NCBI GenBank assembly: GCA_026984275.1
Contig: JALSSM010000470.1
Coordinates: 1-21,606, forward strand
DNA length: 21,606 nt
Origin: Gammaproteobacteria bacterium
Lineage (GTDB): Bacteria > Pseudomonadota > Gammaproteobacteria > CAJXQU01
Reading direction: 5' to 3'
Part shown: positions 1-7,346 of the stretch, piece by piece
How the letters are laid out: each line of letters opens with the position of its first letter
Position numbering within the stretch: position 1 is the first letter of the stretch
Notes under the pieces: model-generated
Databases searched by the model: none
Seen by the model: the letters and a program-made list of their open reading frames with translations, nothing else
Told to the model about the DNA's origin: nothing
Translations under genes and position numbers: made by a program

Positions 1-1
1 T

Positions 2-658
2 CAGATGATTGCCAGACGGATGGAAGCTGGTGAGAGTGTCGTGGGCAAAAAAATTGGTGTTACCAGTAAAGCTGTTATGAACATGCTTAATGTCTATCAA
101 CCTGATTTTGGCTATTTGTTAACTGATATGGTTTATTCCGAAGGTGAAGATATTCCTGTTTCCGAAAAAATGATTCAGCCAAAAGCTGAGGGTGAGATTG
201 CATTTCTACTCAAACATGATTTATGTGGTCCTGGACTAACCAATGCTGATATTCTCCGTGCAACAGAAGCAGTCATGCCGTGTTTTGAAATTGTCGATTC
301 AAGAATTACAGACTGGAAAATCAAGATACAAGATACCGTGGCTGACAATGCCTCCTGTGGCTATCTCGTGCTAGGTGGAACTGCCGTTGACCCGCGAAAA
401 GTCGATCTGGGTGTGTGTGGCCTGACTCTGGAAAAAAATGGTGAGCTAATGCATACAGGTGCTGGTGCTGCAGCTCTTGGCTCACCAGTCAATGCAATGA
501 CATGGCTAGCTAATACCATGGGCTCTTTAGGCGTGACCTTAAAAGCAGGCGAAGTGATCCTGTCGGGTGCTTTGTGTGCGATGGTCAATGCTGAAGAGGG
601 TGACAATATGCGCGTTAGTATCGGTGGTATTGGATCCGTTTCAGTGCGTTTTGTGTAA
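2..658 (+). CDS. dmpE: 2-oxopent-4-enoate (2-hydroxypenta-2,4-dienoate) hydratase, 5' partial
   Basis: This enzyme adds water to 2-hydroxypenta-2,4-dienoate to give 4-hydroxy-2-oxovalerate in the catechol meta-cleavage pathway; it is cytosolic and metal dependent. The reading frame is already open at base 2, where a Gln codon precedes the first Met. That Met (base 5) is internal: family members are about 260 residues, so roughly 40 N-terminal residues lie outside the window. The visible part has the family lysine motif GKKIGVTS, the acidic metal-binding motif PKAEGEIAF, the segment FEIVDSRITDW and the block KIQDTVADNASCG. That last block is typical of the hydratase and separates it from its paralogue, the decarboxylase at 2646. 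The stop lies 27 bases before the acetaldehyde dehydrogenase, as expected in a dmpEFG-type operon. A close hydratase with a different dienoate preference is the only real alternative. Confidence 0.92.
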   Translation, partial: QMIARRMEAGESVVGKKIGVTSKAVMNMLNVYQPDFGYLLTDMVYSEGEDIPVSEKMIQPKAEGEIAFLLKHDLCGPGLTNADILRATEAVMPCFEIVDSRITDWKIKIQDTVADNASCGYLVLGGTAVDPRKVDLGVCGLTLEKNGELMHTGAGAAALGSPVNAMTWLANTMGSLGVTLKAGEVILSGALCAMVNAEEGDNMRVSIGGIGSVSVRFV

Positions 659-685
659 AACAAATAAATTACAGGATAAATAATA

Positions 686-1594
686 ATGGCAATTAATTGT
701 GCAATGATTGGTTCTGGCAATATCGGCACCGACTTGATGGCAAAGTTACAACGTAGCCCAAATCTTAACCCTGTCTGGATGGTCGGTATTGATCCGAATT
801 CTGACGGTTTACTCAAAGCACGAGAAGCAGGCTTGAAAACCACGCATGAAGGTGTAGATGGTCTGGTTCCACATATTGAAGAAGATAATATTCAGATCGC
901 ATTTGATGCAACATCTGCTTATGTGCACGAGGAAAATAACAAAAAATTACAAGAACAAGGTGTACTGGTGATTGATCTGACACCGGCAGCCATTGGCCCA
1001 TTTTGTGTGCCACCCGTTAATCTGAAAGATCATATCGGTGAGCAGGAAATGAATGTCAATATGGTGACGTGTGGCGGTCAGGCGACCATCCCGATGGTTG
1101 CAGCTGTAAGTCGTATACAGTCAGTTGAATATGGCGAGATTGTCGCTACTGTGGCTTCAAAATCAGCTGGGCCGGGAACACGAAAAAACATTGATGAGTT
1201 CACGCAGACAACAGCGGTCGCTGTTGAGAAAGTCGGCGGAGCTAAAAAAGGCAAAGCTATCATTATTTTAAACCCGGCAGAGCCACCATTGATTATGCGT
1301 GATACGGTTCATTGTCTGACTGAGATAGAACCTGATCGGGAAGCGATTACAAAATCAGTGCACGAGATGCTTAAAGAAGTACAAAAATATGTGCCGGGTT
1401 ATAAATTGAAAAATGGTCCGGTATTTGATGGCAACCGCGTCAGTGTGTTTATGGAAGTTGAAGGTCTTGGCGATTATCTACCGAAATACGCCGGTAATCT
1501 CGATATCATGACGGCGGCAGCAGCCAGAACAGCCGAGATGTTTGCCGAAGAAATTGAAAGCGGCACACTGGTTCTTAAGAAGCTTGGCGCATAG
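686..1594 (+). CDS. dmpF: Acetaldehyde dehydrogenase (acylating)
   Basis: This enzyme oxidises acetaldehyde to acetyl-CoA with NAD+ and CoA. It normally forms a channelling complex with the aldolase encoded next, so that free acetaldehyde does not escape. The product is 302 residues, close to DmpF/BphJ. The N-terminal Rossmann motif GSGNIGT lies at residues 9-15. The catalytic cysteine is Cys129 in MVTCGGQATIPM, followed by the conserved SKSAGPGTRKNIDEF. The start ATG is preceded by an AGGA-like ribosome site (about 673-676). The gene sits 27 bases after the hydratase and 9 bases before the aldolase, as in the phenol and biphenyl meta operons. I see no truncation or missing catalytic residue. 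Confidence 0.96.
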   Translation: MAINCAMIGSGNIGTDLMAKLQRSPNLNPVWMVGIDPNSDGLLKAREAGLKTTHEGVDGLVPHIEEDNIQIAFDATSAYVHEENNKKLQEQGVLVIDLTPAAIGPFCVPPVNLKDHIGEQEMNVNMVTCGGQATIPMVAAVSRIQSVEYGEIVATVASKSAGPGTRKNIDEFTQTTAVAVEKVGGAKKGKAIIILNPAEPPLIMRDTVHCLTEIEPDREAITKSVHEMLKEVQKYVPGYKLKNGPVFDGNRVSVFMEVEGLGDYLPKYAGNLDIMTAAAARTAEMFAEEIESGTLVLKKLGA

Positions 1595-1603
1595 GAGAAG
1601 ACA

Positions 1604-2626
1604 ATGGATATCAAAGGTAAAAAAATAAGATTGCACGACAACGCGCTTCGTGACGGCATGCATTCTGTCAGCCACCAGTTTTCACTTGATGACATGGTTT
1701 TATTGGCAACTTCACTTGATGATGCCGGTATGGCCTTAATCGAAGTGACACATGGCGATGGCCTCGGTGGATCATCAGTTAATTACGGGTTTGGCAAACA
1801 TACCAACGAAGAATATCTGAAAGCAGTTATTCCAAAAATGAAAAACGCCAAGGTCTCCGCATTGCTGCTTCCTGGTCTGGGTACAGTAGAGGATTTGATC
1901 ATGGCCGCTGACTGTGGGATTTCGACTATCCGAGTCGCTACACACTGCACAGAAGCAGATGTTTCCGAACAGCACATCAAAAAAGGCCGTGAACTGGGGC
2001 TGGATACCGTTGGCTTTCTGATGATGGCACACATGAATAGCCCTGAAGGCCTGCTTGAACAGGCTAAACTAATGGCTGGATATGGTGCCAATTGCATTTA
2101 TACAACGGATTCAGCCGGTTATCTTTTACCTGATGATGTCACAGCACGTATTGGCCTTTTGCGGGATGAACTTCCAGACGACATTGAGATTGGTTTTCAT
2201 GGACATCACAACCTGGCGATGGGTATTGCTAATTCATTAGCTGCGGTTGAAGCCGGTGCAACTCGCATTGATGGCTCGGTAGCAGGCTTTGGTGCCGGTG
2301 CAGGCAATACCCCTTTGGAAGTATTTGCCGCAGTTTGTGATCGAATGGGCGTGGAAACGAATGTCAATGTCGATAAGATTATGAACGTGGCAGAAGATAT
2401 CGCCTTACCGATGATGACAACACCTACTCGTATCGATCGTGATTCATTAACACTGGGATATGCCGGTGTTTATTCGTCCTTTTTACTGCATGCCAAACGC
2501 GCAGAGAAAAAACATGGTGTTTCTTCAAGGGCGATATTGATGGAACTTGGACGAATGGGTGCAGTTGGTGGTCAGGAAGATATGATCGAAGACGTTGCAC
2601 TTGAAATGAAAAAGAAATCCGCCTAA
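1604..2626 (+). CDS. dmpG: 4-hydroxy-2-oxovalerate aldolase
   Basis: This class II aldolase splits 4-hydroxy-2-oxovalerate into pyruvate and acetaldehyde. The acetaldehyde is passed to the dehydrogenase encoded just upstream. The 340-residue product matches DmpG in length. It has the N-terminal LRDGMH motif with Arg16, Asp17 and catalytic His20, and the metal-binding GFHGHHNLAMG with His199 and His201. These give the expected Asp-His-His metal site. The C-terminal part, with LLHAKRAEKKHG, resembles the DmpG communication domain that contacts the dehydrogenase. An AGGAGA ribosome site overlaps the stop of the upstream gene (about 1593-1598), suggesting coupled translation and 1:1 production of the two partners. 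Confidence 0.96.
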   Translation: MDIKGKKIRLHDNALRDGMHSVSHQFSLDDMVLLATSLDDAGMALIEVTHGDGLGGSSVNYGFGKHTNEEYLKAVIPKMKNAKVSALLLPGLGTVEDLIMAADCGISTIRVATHCTEADVSEQHIKKGRELGLDTVGFLMMAHMNSPEGLLEQAKLMAGYGANCIYTTDSAGYLLPDDVTARIGLLRDELPDDIEIGFHGHHNLAMGIANSLAAVEAGATRIDGSVAGFGAGAGNTPLEVFAAVCDRMGVETNVNVDKIMNVAEDIALPMMTTPTRIDRDSLTLGYAGVYSSFLLHAKRAEKKHGVSSRAILMELGRMGAVGGQEDMIEDVALEMKKKSA

Positions 2627-2645
2627 GAGCAGGGGAGAATAAACA

Positions 2646-3437
2646 GTGAGTTTAGATCGAGCAACGATAGAAAAATTGGCGGAGCATCTGGAAAACGCAG
2701 AGCTTAATGTGCAGGACGTATTGAAAATTACTGATGATTATCCGGAGATAACCTGGGAAGAATGTTATGACATTCAATGGGAAATCCGCCGTCGTAAAGA
2801 AGCCCGTGGGAATAAGATCTGTGGTATGAAAATGGGTTTAACTTCTACTGCAAAAATGAAACAGATGGGTGTCGATGTGCCTATCTATGGATTCCTTGCC
2901 GATTATTTCAGTCTTCCTGACGGTGCAGAAATCAAAATTTCAGAAATGATTCATCCCAAAGTCGAAGCGGAAGTTGCTTTTGTAACGAAAGCTGAACTCA
3001 GTGGCCCTGGTTGTCATATCGGCAATGTTCTGGCAGCAACAGATTTTGTCGTTCCTGCAGTTGAAATAATCGATTCACGTTATCGTGATTTCAAATTCGA
3101 TTTGAAAAGTGTGGTTGCAGACAATGCTTCTTCCACTCGTTTTGTGACCGGCGGTCGTATGCGATCTGTCGATGAGCTGGATCTGAAAACACTAGGTGTG
3201 GTGATGGAGAAAAATGGTGAGGTCGTCGAGCTCGGCGCGGGTGCGGCGGTACTTGGACATCCGGCTGCCAGTGTTGCGATGTTAGCAAACATGCTGGCTG
3301 AAAGGGATGAGGTAATCCCGGCGGGCACCTTTATTATGACAGGTGGAATTACCGCTGCGGTTGGTGTTGAGCCAGGTGATTCTATCTGTGTGCGTTACCA
3401 GGATCTGAGTAGTATAACGATGAGATTTGTAGAGTAG
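2646..3437 (+). CDS. dmpH: 4-oxalocrotonate (2-oxo-3-hexenedioate) decarboxylase
   Basis: This metal-dependent decarboxylase removes CO2 from 2-oxo-3-hexenedioate to give 2-hydroxypenta-2,4-dienoate, the substrate of the hydratase at the start of the window. The 263-residue protein is a full-length paralogue of that hydratase. It has GMKMGLTS at residues 60-67, PKVEAEVAF at 104-112 (Glu107 and Glu109 are likely metal ligands) and VEIIDSR at 139-145. RDFKFDLKSVVADNASS marks it as the decarboxylase rather than the hydratase. The start codon is GTG, with a strong AGGGGAG ribosome site at 2631-2637, eight bases upstream. In this family the decarboxylase and hydratase form a complex, which fits their shared operon even though two genes separate them. 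Confidence 0.94.
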   Translation: MSLDRATIEKLAEHLENAELNVQDVLKITDDYPEITWEECYDIQWEIRRRKEARGNKICGMKMGLTSTAKMKQMGVDVPIYGFLADYFSLPDGAEIKISEMIHPKVEAEVAFVTKAELSGPGCHIGNVLAATDFVVPAVEIIDSRYRDFKFDLKSVVADNASSTRFVTGGRMRSVDELDLKTLGVVMEKNGEVVELGAGAAVLGHPAASVAMLANMLAERDEVIPAGTFIMTGGITAAVGVEPGDSICVRYQDLSSITMRFVE

Positions 3438-3449
3438 AGGTTTAAAAGT

Positions 3450-3641
3450 ATGCCAATAGCAACTATCAATATTATGGAAGGAAGAGATGATGCAAAAAAA
3501 GCATTGCTAATCGAGAAAGTCACAGAAGCGATCTGTGAATCACTCGGTGCCCCGATTGAAGCGGTACGGGTCATCATTAATGAAGTACCAAAGACACAGT
3601 TCGGGATTGCTGGGAAGACAGCAAAAGAACTCGGCAAGTAA
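3450..3641 (+). CDS. dmpI: 4-oxalocrotonate tautomerase
   Basis: This is a 63-residue tautomerase that interconverts the enol and keto forms of 4-oxalocrotonate, feeding the decarboxylase encoded 12 bases upstream. After removal of the initiator Met, the N-terminal Pro1 is the catalytic base. Arg11, Arg39 and Phe50 fall exactly at the positions known for 4-OT (in EGR, AVRV and TQFGIAG). Members of this length form hexamers. An AGAGG ribosome site lies just upstream, overlapping the end of the decarboxylase gene. Its presence shows that the operon includes the oxalocrotonate branch, so a semialdehyde dehydrogenase gene is expected outside the window. The next gene begins 30 bases later on the same strand. 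Confidence 0.95.
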   Translation: MPIATINIMEGRDDAKKALLIEKVTEAICESLGAPIEAVRVIINEVPKTQFGIAGKTAKELGK

Positions 3642-3671
3642 TTAAGAGAAAGATTATCAGGAGATCAAAGG

Positions 3672-5171
3672 ATGGCACACTTAAAACGAGAAGATTGGTA
3701 CGATTTAACACGTACCACTAACTGGACACCAAAATACGTTTCGGAAGAAGAGTTGTTTCCAGAAGAAATGAGTGGCGGAAGAGGTATTCCGATGGAAGCA
3801 TGGGAAACCTATGATGAGCCTTACAAGGTTACCTATCCGGAGTACGTCACAACACAACGTGAAAAAGACTCGGGTGCATACTCAGTAAAAGCTGCGTTGG
3901 AAAGAGATGCATTCGTCGATCGAGCCGATCCTGGCTGGGTAAGCACCATGATTGCTCATTACGGAGCTATCGCACTGGCTGAATATCTTGCGGTAACAGC
4001 AGAGGGTCGCATGGCTCGTTTTGCCAAGGCACCGGGCAATCGAAATATGGCCGTCTTCGGTATGATGGATGAGAATCGACATTGTCAGCTTCAGCTGTTT
4101 TTCCCTCACGCGAATACACAGCGTAGCCGTCAATGGGACTGGGCACATAAAGCCTATCATTCGAATGATTGGGCAGCAATTGCAGCTCGCTCATTCTTTG
4201 ACGACGTCACTGCAACCCGGGATGCTGTCGCGGTTTCGATTATGCTGACCTTTGCTTTCGAAACTGGATTTACCAATATGCAGTTTCTGGGACTTGCGGC
4301 TGATGCCGCTGAAGCGGGTGATCACACATTTGCCAGTTTGATTTCAAGCATCCAGACAGATGAATCACGTCACGCTCAACAAGGTGGGCCTTCCTTAAAA
4401 ATTCTGATTGAGAATGGCAAAAAAGAAGAAGCACAAGCGTTAGTTGATGCAGCGATCTGGCGAGCATGGAAATTATTTTCAGTACTTTCAGGTCCTATTC
4501 TCGATTACTACACACCGCTGGAAGCAAGAAAACAATCGTTCAAAGAATTTATGCTGGAATGGATTGTTGCACAGTTTGAGCGACAGCTATTGGATATGGG
4601 ACTGGACAAACCATGGTATTGGGACGAGTTTATTCGGGCTTTGGATGAAACACATCACGGTATGCATCTGGGTGTCTGGTACTGGCGCCCCACGGTCTGG
4701 TGGAATCCAGCAGCTGGTGTCACACCTGAAGAACGTGAATGGCTGGAAGAAAAGTACCCTGGGTGGAACGACACATGGGGTCAATGTTGGGATGTTATTG
4801 TTGATAACCTTTTAAATGGTAAACCTGAACTCACGGGTCCTGAAACGCTCCCGCTAGTTTGTAATATGTCGCAATTACCCATCGTTGGTACACCGGGTAA
4901 TGGCTGGAATGTTAAGGATTATCAGTATGAATATGAGGGAAGATTGTACCATTTTGGTTCCGAACCTGATCGCTGGTGTTTTCAGCAAGATCCTGAACGA
5001 TACAAAAAGCACATGTCTTTAATTGATCGTTTTCTGGCTGGAGAAATCCAGCCTGCAGATCTGGCAGGTGCTCTTATTTATATGGGATTGGAACCAGGAG
5101 AAATAGGTGATGATGCACATAACTACGAATGGTTAGAGGCATATAAACAGAAAGTAGATTCTGCAGCCTGA
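3672..5171 (+). CDS. tmoA: Toluene monooxygenase hydroxylase, alpha (diiron) subunit
   Basis: This is the catalytic subunit of a soluble four-component diiron monooxygenase of the toluene-4-monooxygenase (T4MO) type. It inserts one oxygen atom from O2 into an aromatic ring. The 499 residues align almost without gaps to TmoA as I recall it. All six iron ligands are at the canonical numbers: Glu104, Glu134, His137 (MMDENRH), Glu197, Glu231 and His234 (DESRH). Thr201, Gln141, Ile100, Ala107, Phe176, Phe196 and Phe205 are also kept. Residues 103, 180, 285 and 395 differ from TmoA (Ala, Thr, Ala, Leu here), so regiospecificity or substrate range may differ. The start has an AGGAG site at 3659-3663, eight bases upstream. 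The gene follows the tautomerase by 30 bases, implying co-transcription with the meta pathway. The natural substrate (toluene, benzene, xylene or another hydrocarbon) cannot be fixed from sequence alone. Confidence 0.95.
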   Translation: MAHLKREDWYDLTRTTNWTPKYVSEEELFPEEMSGGRGIPMEAWETYDEPYKVTYPEYVTTQREKDSGAYSVKAALERDAFVDRADPGWVSTMIAHYGAIALAEYLAVTAEGRMARFAKAPGNRNMAVFGMMDENRHCQLQLFFPHANTQRSRQWDWAHKAYHSNDWAAIAARSFFDDVTATRDAVAVSIMLTFAFETGFTNMQFLGLAADAAEAGDHTFASLISSIQTDESRHAQQGGPSLKILIENGKKEEAQALVDAAIWRAWKLFSVLSGPILDYYTPLEARKQSFKEFMLEWIVAQFERQLLDMGLDKPWYWDEFIRALDETHHGMHLGVWYWRPTVWWNPAAGVTPEEREWLEEKYPGWNDTWGQCWDVIVDNLLNGKPELTGPETLPLVCNMSQLPIVGTPGNGWNVKDYQYEYEGRLYHFGSEPDRWCFQQDPERYKKHMSLIDRFLAGEIQPADLAGALIYMGLEPGEIGDDAHNYEWLEAYKQKVDSAA

Positions 5172-5208
5172 CCAACAAATATGCTTATTATAAAGAGGTA
5201 AGAAAAGA

Positions 5209-5469
5209 ATGGCTTTATTTCCAATACATTCCAATTTTGAATGCGATTTTGTGATTCAACTTGTACCTGTTGATACTGAGGACTCAATGGATCAGGTGGC
5301 AGAAAAGTGTGCGTATCATTCAGTCAATCGGCGTGTTCATCCCCAACCAGGGAAGATTTTACGTGTACGTCATCATGAAAACGGCATAATATTTCCCAGA
5401 GACATGAAGGTTGAGGAAGCCGGGCTTCGTCCAACGGAAACACTTGATATTTTATTTATGGACGAATAG
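5209..5469 (+). CDS. tmoB: Toluene monooxygenase hydroxylase, gamma subunit
   Basis: This 86-residue protein is the small gamma subunit of the (alpha-beta-gamma)2 hydroxylase. It has no cofactor of its own and packs against the alpha subunit. It matches TmoB in length and in the blocks DSMDQVAEK, VNRRVHP and FPRDMKVEEAGLRPTETLD. The start follows an AAGAGGT-like ribosome site and lies 37 bases after the alpha gene. Gene order alpha-gamma-ferredoxin-effector-beta is that of the tmo, tou and tbu clusters. Phenol hydroxylases arrange their subunit genes differently, which supports the assignment. Confidence 0.92.
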   Translation: MALFPIHSNFECDFVIQLVPVDTEDSMDQVAEKCAYHSVNRRVHPQPGKILRVRHHENGIIFPRDMKVEEAGLRPTETLDILFMDE

Positions 5470-5482
5470 GTAAGTATAAAGT

Positions 5483-5821
5483 ATGGCTTTTGAAAAAATA
5501 TGCACCCTGGACGATGTCTGGGAAGGCGACATGGAAACGTTTGACACATCTGAAGGCACAACTGTGCTATTAGCTGGCATTGATGGAGGTGAGATAAAAG
5601 CCTTCCAGGCAATGTGTCCTCATCAGGAGATTGAGCTGGTGGAGGGTGAGTTTGACGGTAAAGTACTGACCTGCAAGGCTCATCTATGGCAGTTCGATTG
5701 CAATACTGGTAAAGGTATTAATCCGGACGATTGTCAGATCTCGGAATACCCGGTGAAGATTGAAGGCGATGACGTTTATGTCAACGTAGACGGTATAGAG
5801 CCATTTAAATCACATAGCTAG
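5483..5821 (+). CDS. tmoC: Toluene monooxygenase Rieske [2Fe-2S] ferredoxin
   Basis: This is the soluble Rieske ferredoxin that carries single electrons from an NADH-dependent reductase to the diiron hydroxylase. The 112-residue protein has the two Rieske motifs: CPH with Cys45 and His47, and CKAHLWQFD with Cys64 and His67. These are the same positions as in TmoC. It is a single-domain ferredoxin with no signal peptide or membrane anchor. The start is 13 bases after the gamma-subunit stop. Its normal electron donor, a TmoF-like flavin and plant-type-ferredoxin reductase, is not encoded anywhere in this window. It must therefore be encoded elsewhere, or another reductase must serve. Confidence 0.95.
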   Translation: MAFEKICTLDDVWEGDMETFDTSEGTTVLLAGIDGGEIKAFQAMCPHQEIELVEGEFDGKVLTCKAHLWQFDCNTGKGINPDDCQISEYPVKIEGDDVYVNVDGIEPFKSHS

Positions 5822-5916
5822 TGTCATAAAGACAGTCTTGATCAATTGAGACGATTAAAATTTGGAAACCATCGTTATTAATTTAGCAAGGTATTTCAAA
5901 CTAAGAGGAAAATATA

Positions 5917-6231
5917 ATGGCTACAGGTAATGCAGGAGATGCGATCAATAATAATCGTGTTGGACCGGTAATGAGGGCGGGTGATGTTGCTCAGGCTGCT
6001 GCTGAAGCAGCAGAGATGGATAACCCTGGTAAAGAAATTACGGTTGATGACAAGGTTGCTTATTTACGAATCTCGGCAGAAAACGAATTGATATTGACCA
6101 GGGAGTCTATGGAAGAGTGTCTGGGGAGAGCTTTTCAGATGCAGGAGATCGAGATCAACCTCAGTTCCTTTTCAGGTCAGATAGATGCTAATTCTGATCG
6201 TGTCCGTTTCTATTTCGACAAAGAATTGTAA
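5917..6231 (+). CDS. tmoD: Toluene monooxygenase effector (coupling) protein
   Basis: This is the cofactor-free effector protein (104 residues) that binds the hydroxylase, reshapes the active site and couples electron transfer to substrate oxidation. It aligns with TmoD/TouD in length and in the segments VGPVMRAGDVAQA, YLRISAENE and VRFYFDKEL. It starts after a clear AAGAGGAAAA ribosome site. The 95-base gap before it is the widest inside the operon. I see no convincing terminator or promoter in that gap, so it is probably only a spacer. The beta-subunit gene follows after 33 bases. Confidence 0.92.
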   Translation: MATGNAGDAINNNRVGPVMRAGDVAQAAAEAAEMDNPGKEITVDDKVAYLRISAENELILTRESMEECLGRAFQMQEIEINLSSFSGQIDANSDRVRFYFDKEL

Positions 6232-6264
6232 TTGAAACGAAGAAAATATTTGTAGGAGAAGTTT

Positions 6265-7251
6265 ATGTCAGAGCAACAACCAGAACCATTAAAACCGTTA
6301 AAAACCTGGTCACATCTAGCTGGTAATCGTAGAAGACCTAGTGAATATGAGATCGTATCCACTAATCTTCATTACCATACGAATAATCCTGACAATCCGT
6401 GGGAACTTGATCCGGATATCAAGATGTCGAAATGGTATAGAAAATACCGTAATGAAAGTCCTTTGCAATATGAAAATTGGGATAAATTTCGTGATCCGGA
6501 GCAATTGATCTATCGAACCTATAACATTCTTCAGGATGGTCAGGAAACTTACGTAAATAGCTTGTTTGATCAGTTTGATAAGCGGGGACATGACCAGATG
6601 CTTGATGATAACTGGATTTCACAGCTATTGCGTTTTTATACGCCCGGGCGATATCTGTTTCATACATTACAGCTTGGATCAGCCTACATAGCCCAAATGG
6701 CACCTGCGAGCACTATTACAAATTGTGCAACTTACCAGACGGCGGATAGCCTACGCTGGTTGACACATACTGCTTATCGTACTCGAGAGCTTGCCAATGC
6801 TTATCCCGATGCTGGCTTTGCTGAGAAAGAAAGAGAGATCTGGGAAAATGATCCCGCCTGGCAGGGTTTTCGTGAATTAATGGAAAAAGCATTGGTTGCA
6901 TGGGACTGGGCTGAAGCCTTTGTTGCAATAAATCTTGTAGCAAAACCCGCCATTGAAGAAGCCGTACTTGTGCAGTTCGGGAATACAGCTCGTGACAATA
7001 ACGATACTTTGCTTGGCTTGCTAACTCAGGCTCAAATGCGTGATGCAGAACGCCATAGACGTTGGTCTTCAGTTTTAGTAGCAATGGCGTTGGAAAACGA
7101 AGGTAATAAAGAAGTCATACAGGGTTGGATCAATAAATGGGTTCCTCTGGCCGATGCTGCGATTGATGCTTTTTGTTCAGAACTTGGCGAAGATCCATCA
7201 ACTGCAAAATCGGCAACAAACGATTTTCATGACTCACTAAGACTCTCCTAA
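6265..7251 (+). CDS. tmoE: Toluene monooxygenase hydroxylase, beta subunit
   Basis: This is the structural beta subunit of the hydroxylase. It has the same ferritin-like fold as alpha but no iron site, and it forms the dimer core. The 328 residues match TmoE in length. The N-terminal segment LKTWSHLAGNRRRPSEYE and the later LRFYTPGRYLFHTLQLGSAY are typical of the family. Near the C terminus, DAERHRRWS occupies the position of a ligand helix but does not complete a diiron site. The start follows GTAGGAGAAG, a strong ribosome site. The gene ends the operon: a terminator hairpin lies about 20 bases after the stop, so a reductase gene is not attached here. Confidence 0.93.
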   Translation: MSEQQPEPLKPLKTWSHLAGNRRRPSEYEIVSTNLHYHTNNPDNPWELDPDIKMSKWYRKYRNESPLQYENWDKFRDPEQLIYRTYNILQDGQETYVNSLFDQFDKRGHDQMLDDNWISQLLRFYTPGRYLFHTLQLGSAYIAQMAPASTITNCATYQTADSLRWLTHTAYRTRELANAYPDAGFAEKEREIWENDPAWQGFRELMEKALVAWDWAEAFVAINLVAKPAIEEAVLVQFGNTARDNNDTLLGLLTQAQMRDAERHRRWSSVLVAMALENEGNKEVIQGWINKWVPLADAAIDAFCSELGEDPSTAKSATNDFHDSLRLS

Positions 7252-7272
7252 TTTCTGAGTGAGATCTTTTTT

Positions 7273-7303
7273 GGCCGGGTAAGTAACTGCCCGGCCATTT
7301 TTT
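7273..7303 (+). terminator. Intrinsic terminator of the dmp-tmo operon
   Basis: A perfect 7-bp GC-rich stem, GGCCGGG (7273-7279) with CCCGGCC (7290-7296), has a 10-base loop and is followed at once by A and six T residues (7298-7303). It lies 21 bases after the beta-subunit stop. The base upstream of the stem is T rather than A, so it should work in the + direction only. It separates the catabolic operon from the next gene. Confidence 0.93.
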
Positions 7304-7346
7304 ATATTAATATGACATTCTGTTTTCAGAATCATTATCATCAGTT

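Noticed and set aside
361..843. 160-codon open frame on the minus strand
   Set aside because: It overlaps the hydratase and acetaldehyde dehydrogenase genes in antisense and shows no recognisable domain.
4444..4815. 123-codon open frame on the + strand inside tmoA
   Set aside because: It is a shifted frame of the conserved alpha subunit with composition unlike a real protein.
5822..5916. Internal promoter or terminator in the 95-base gap between tmoC and tmoD
   Set aside because: Only a weak partial inverted repeat (GTCT with AGAC around 5833-5850) is visible. No T run or convincing promoter boxes are present.
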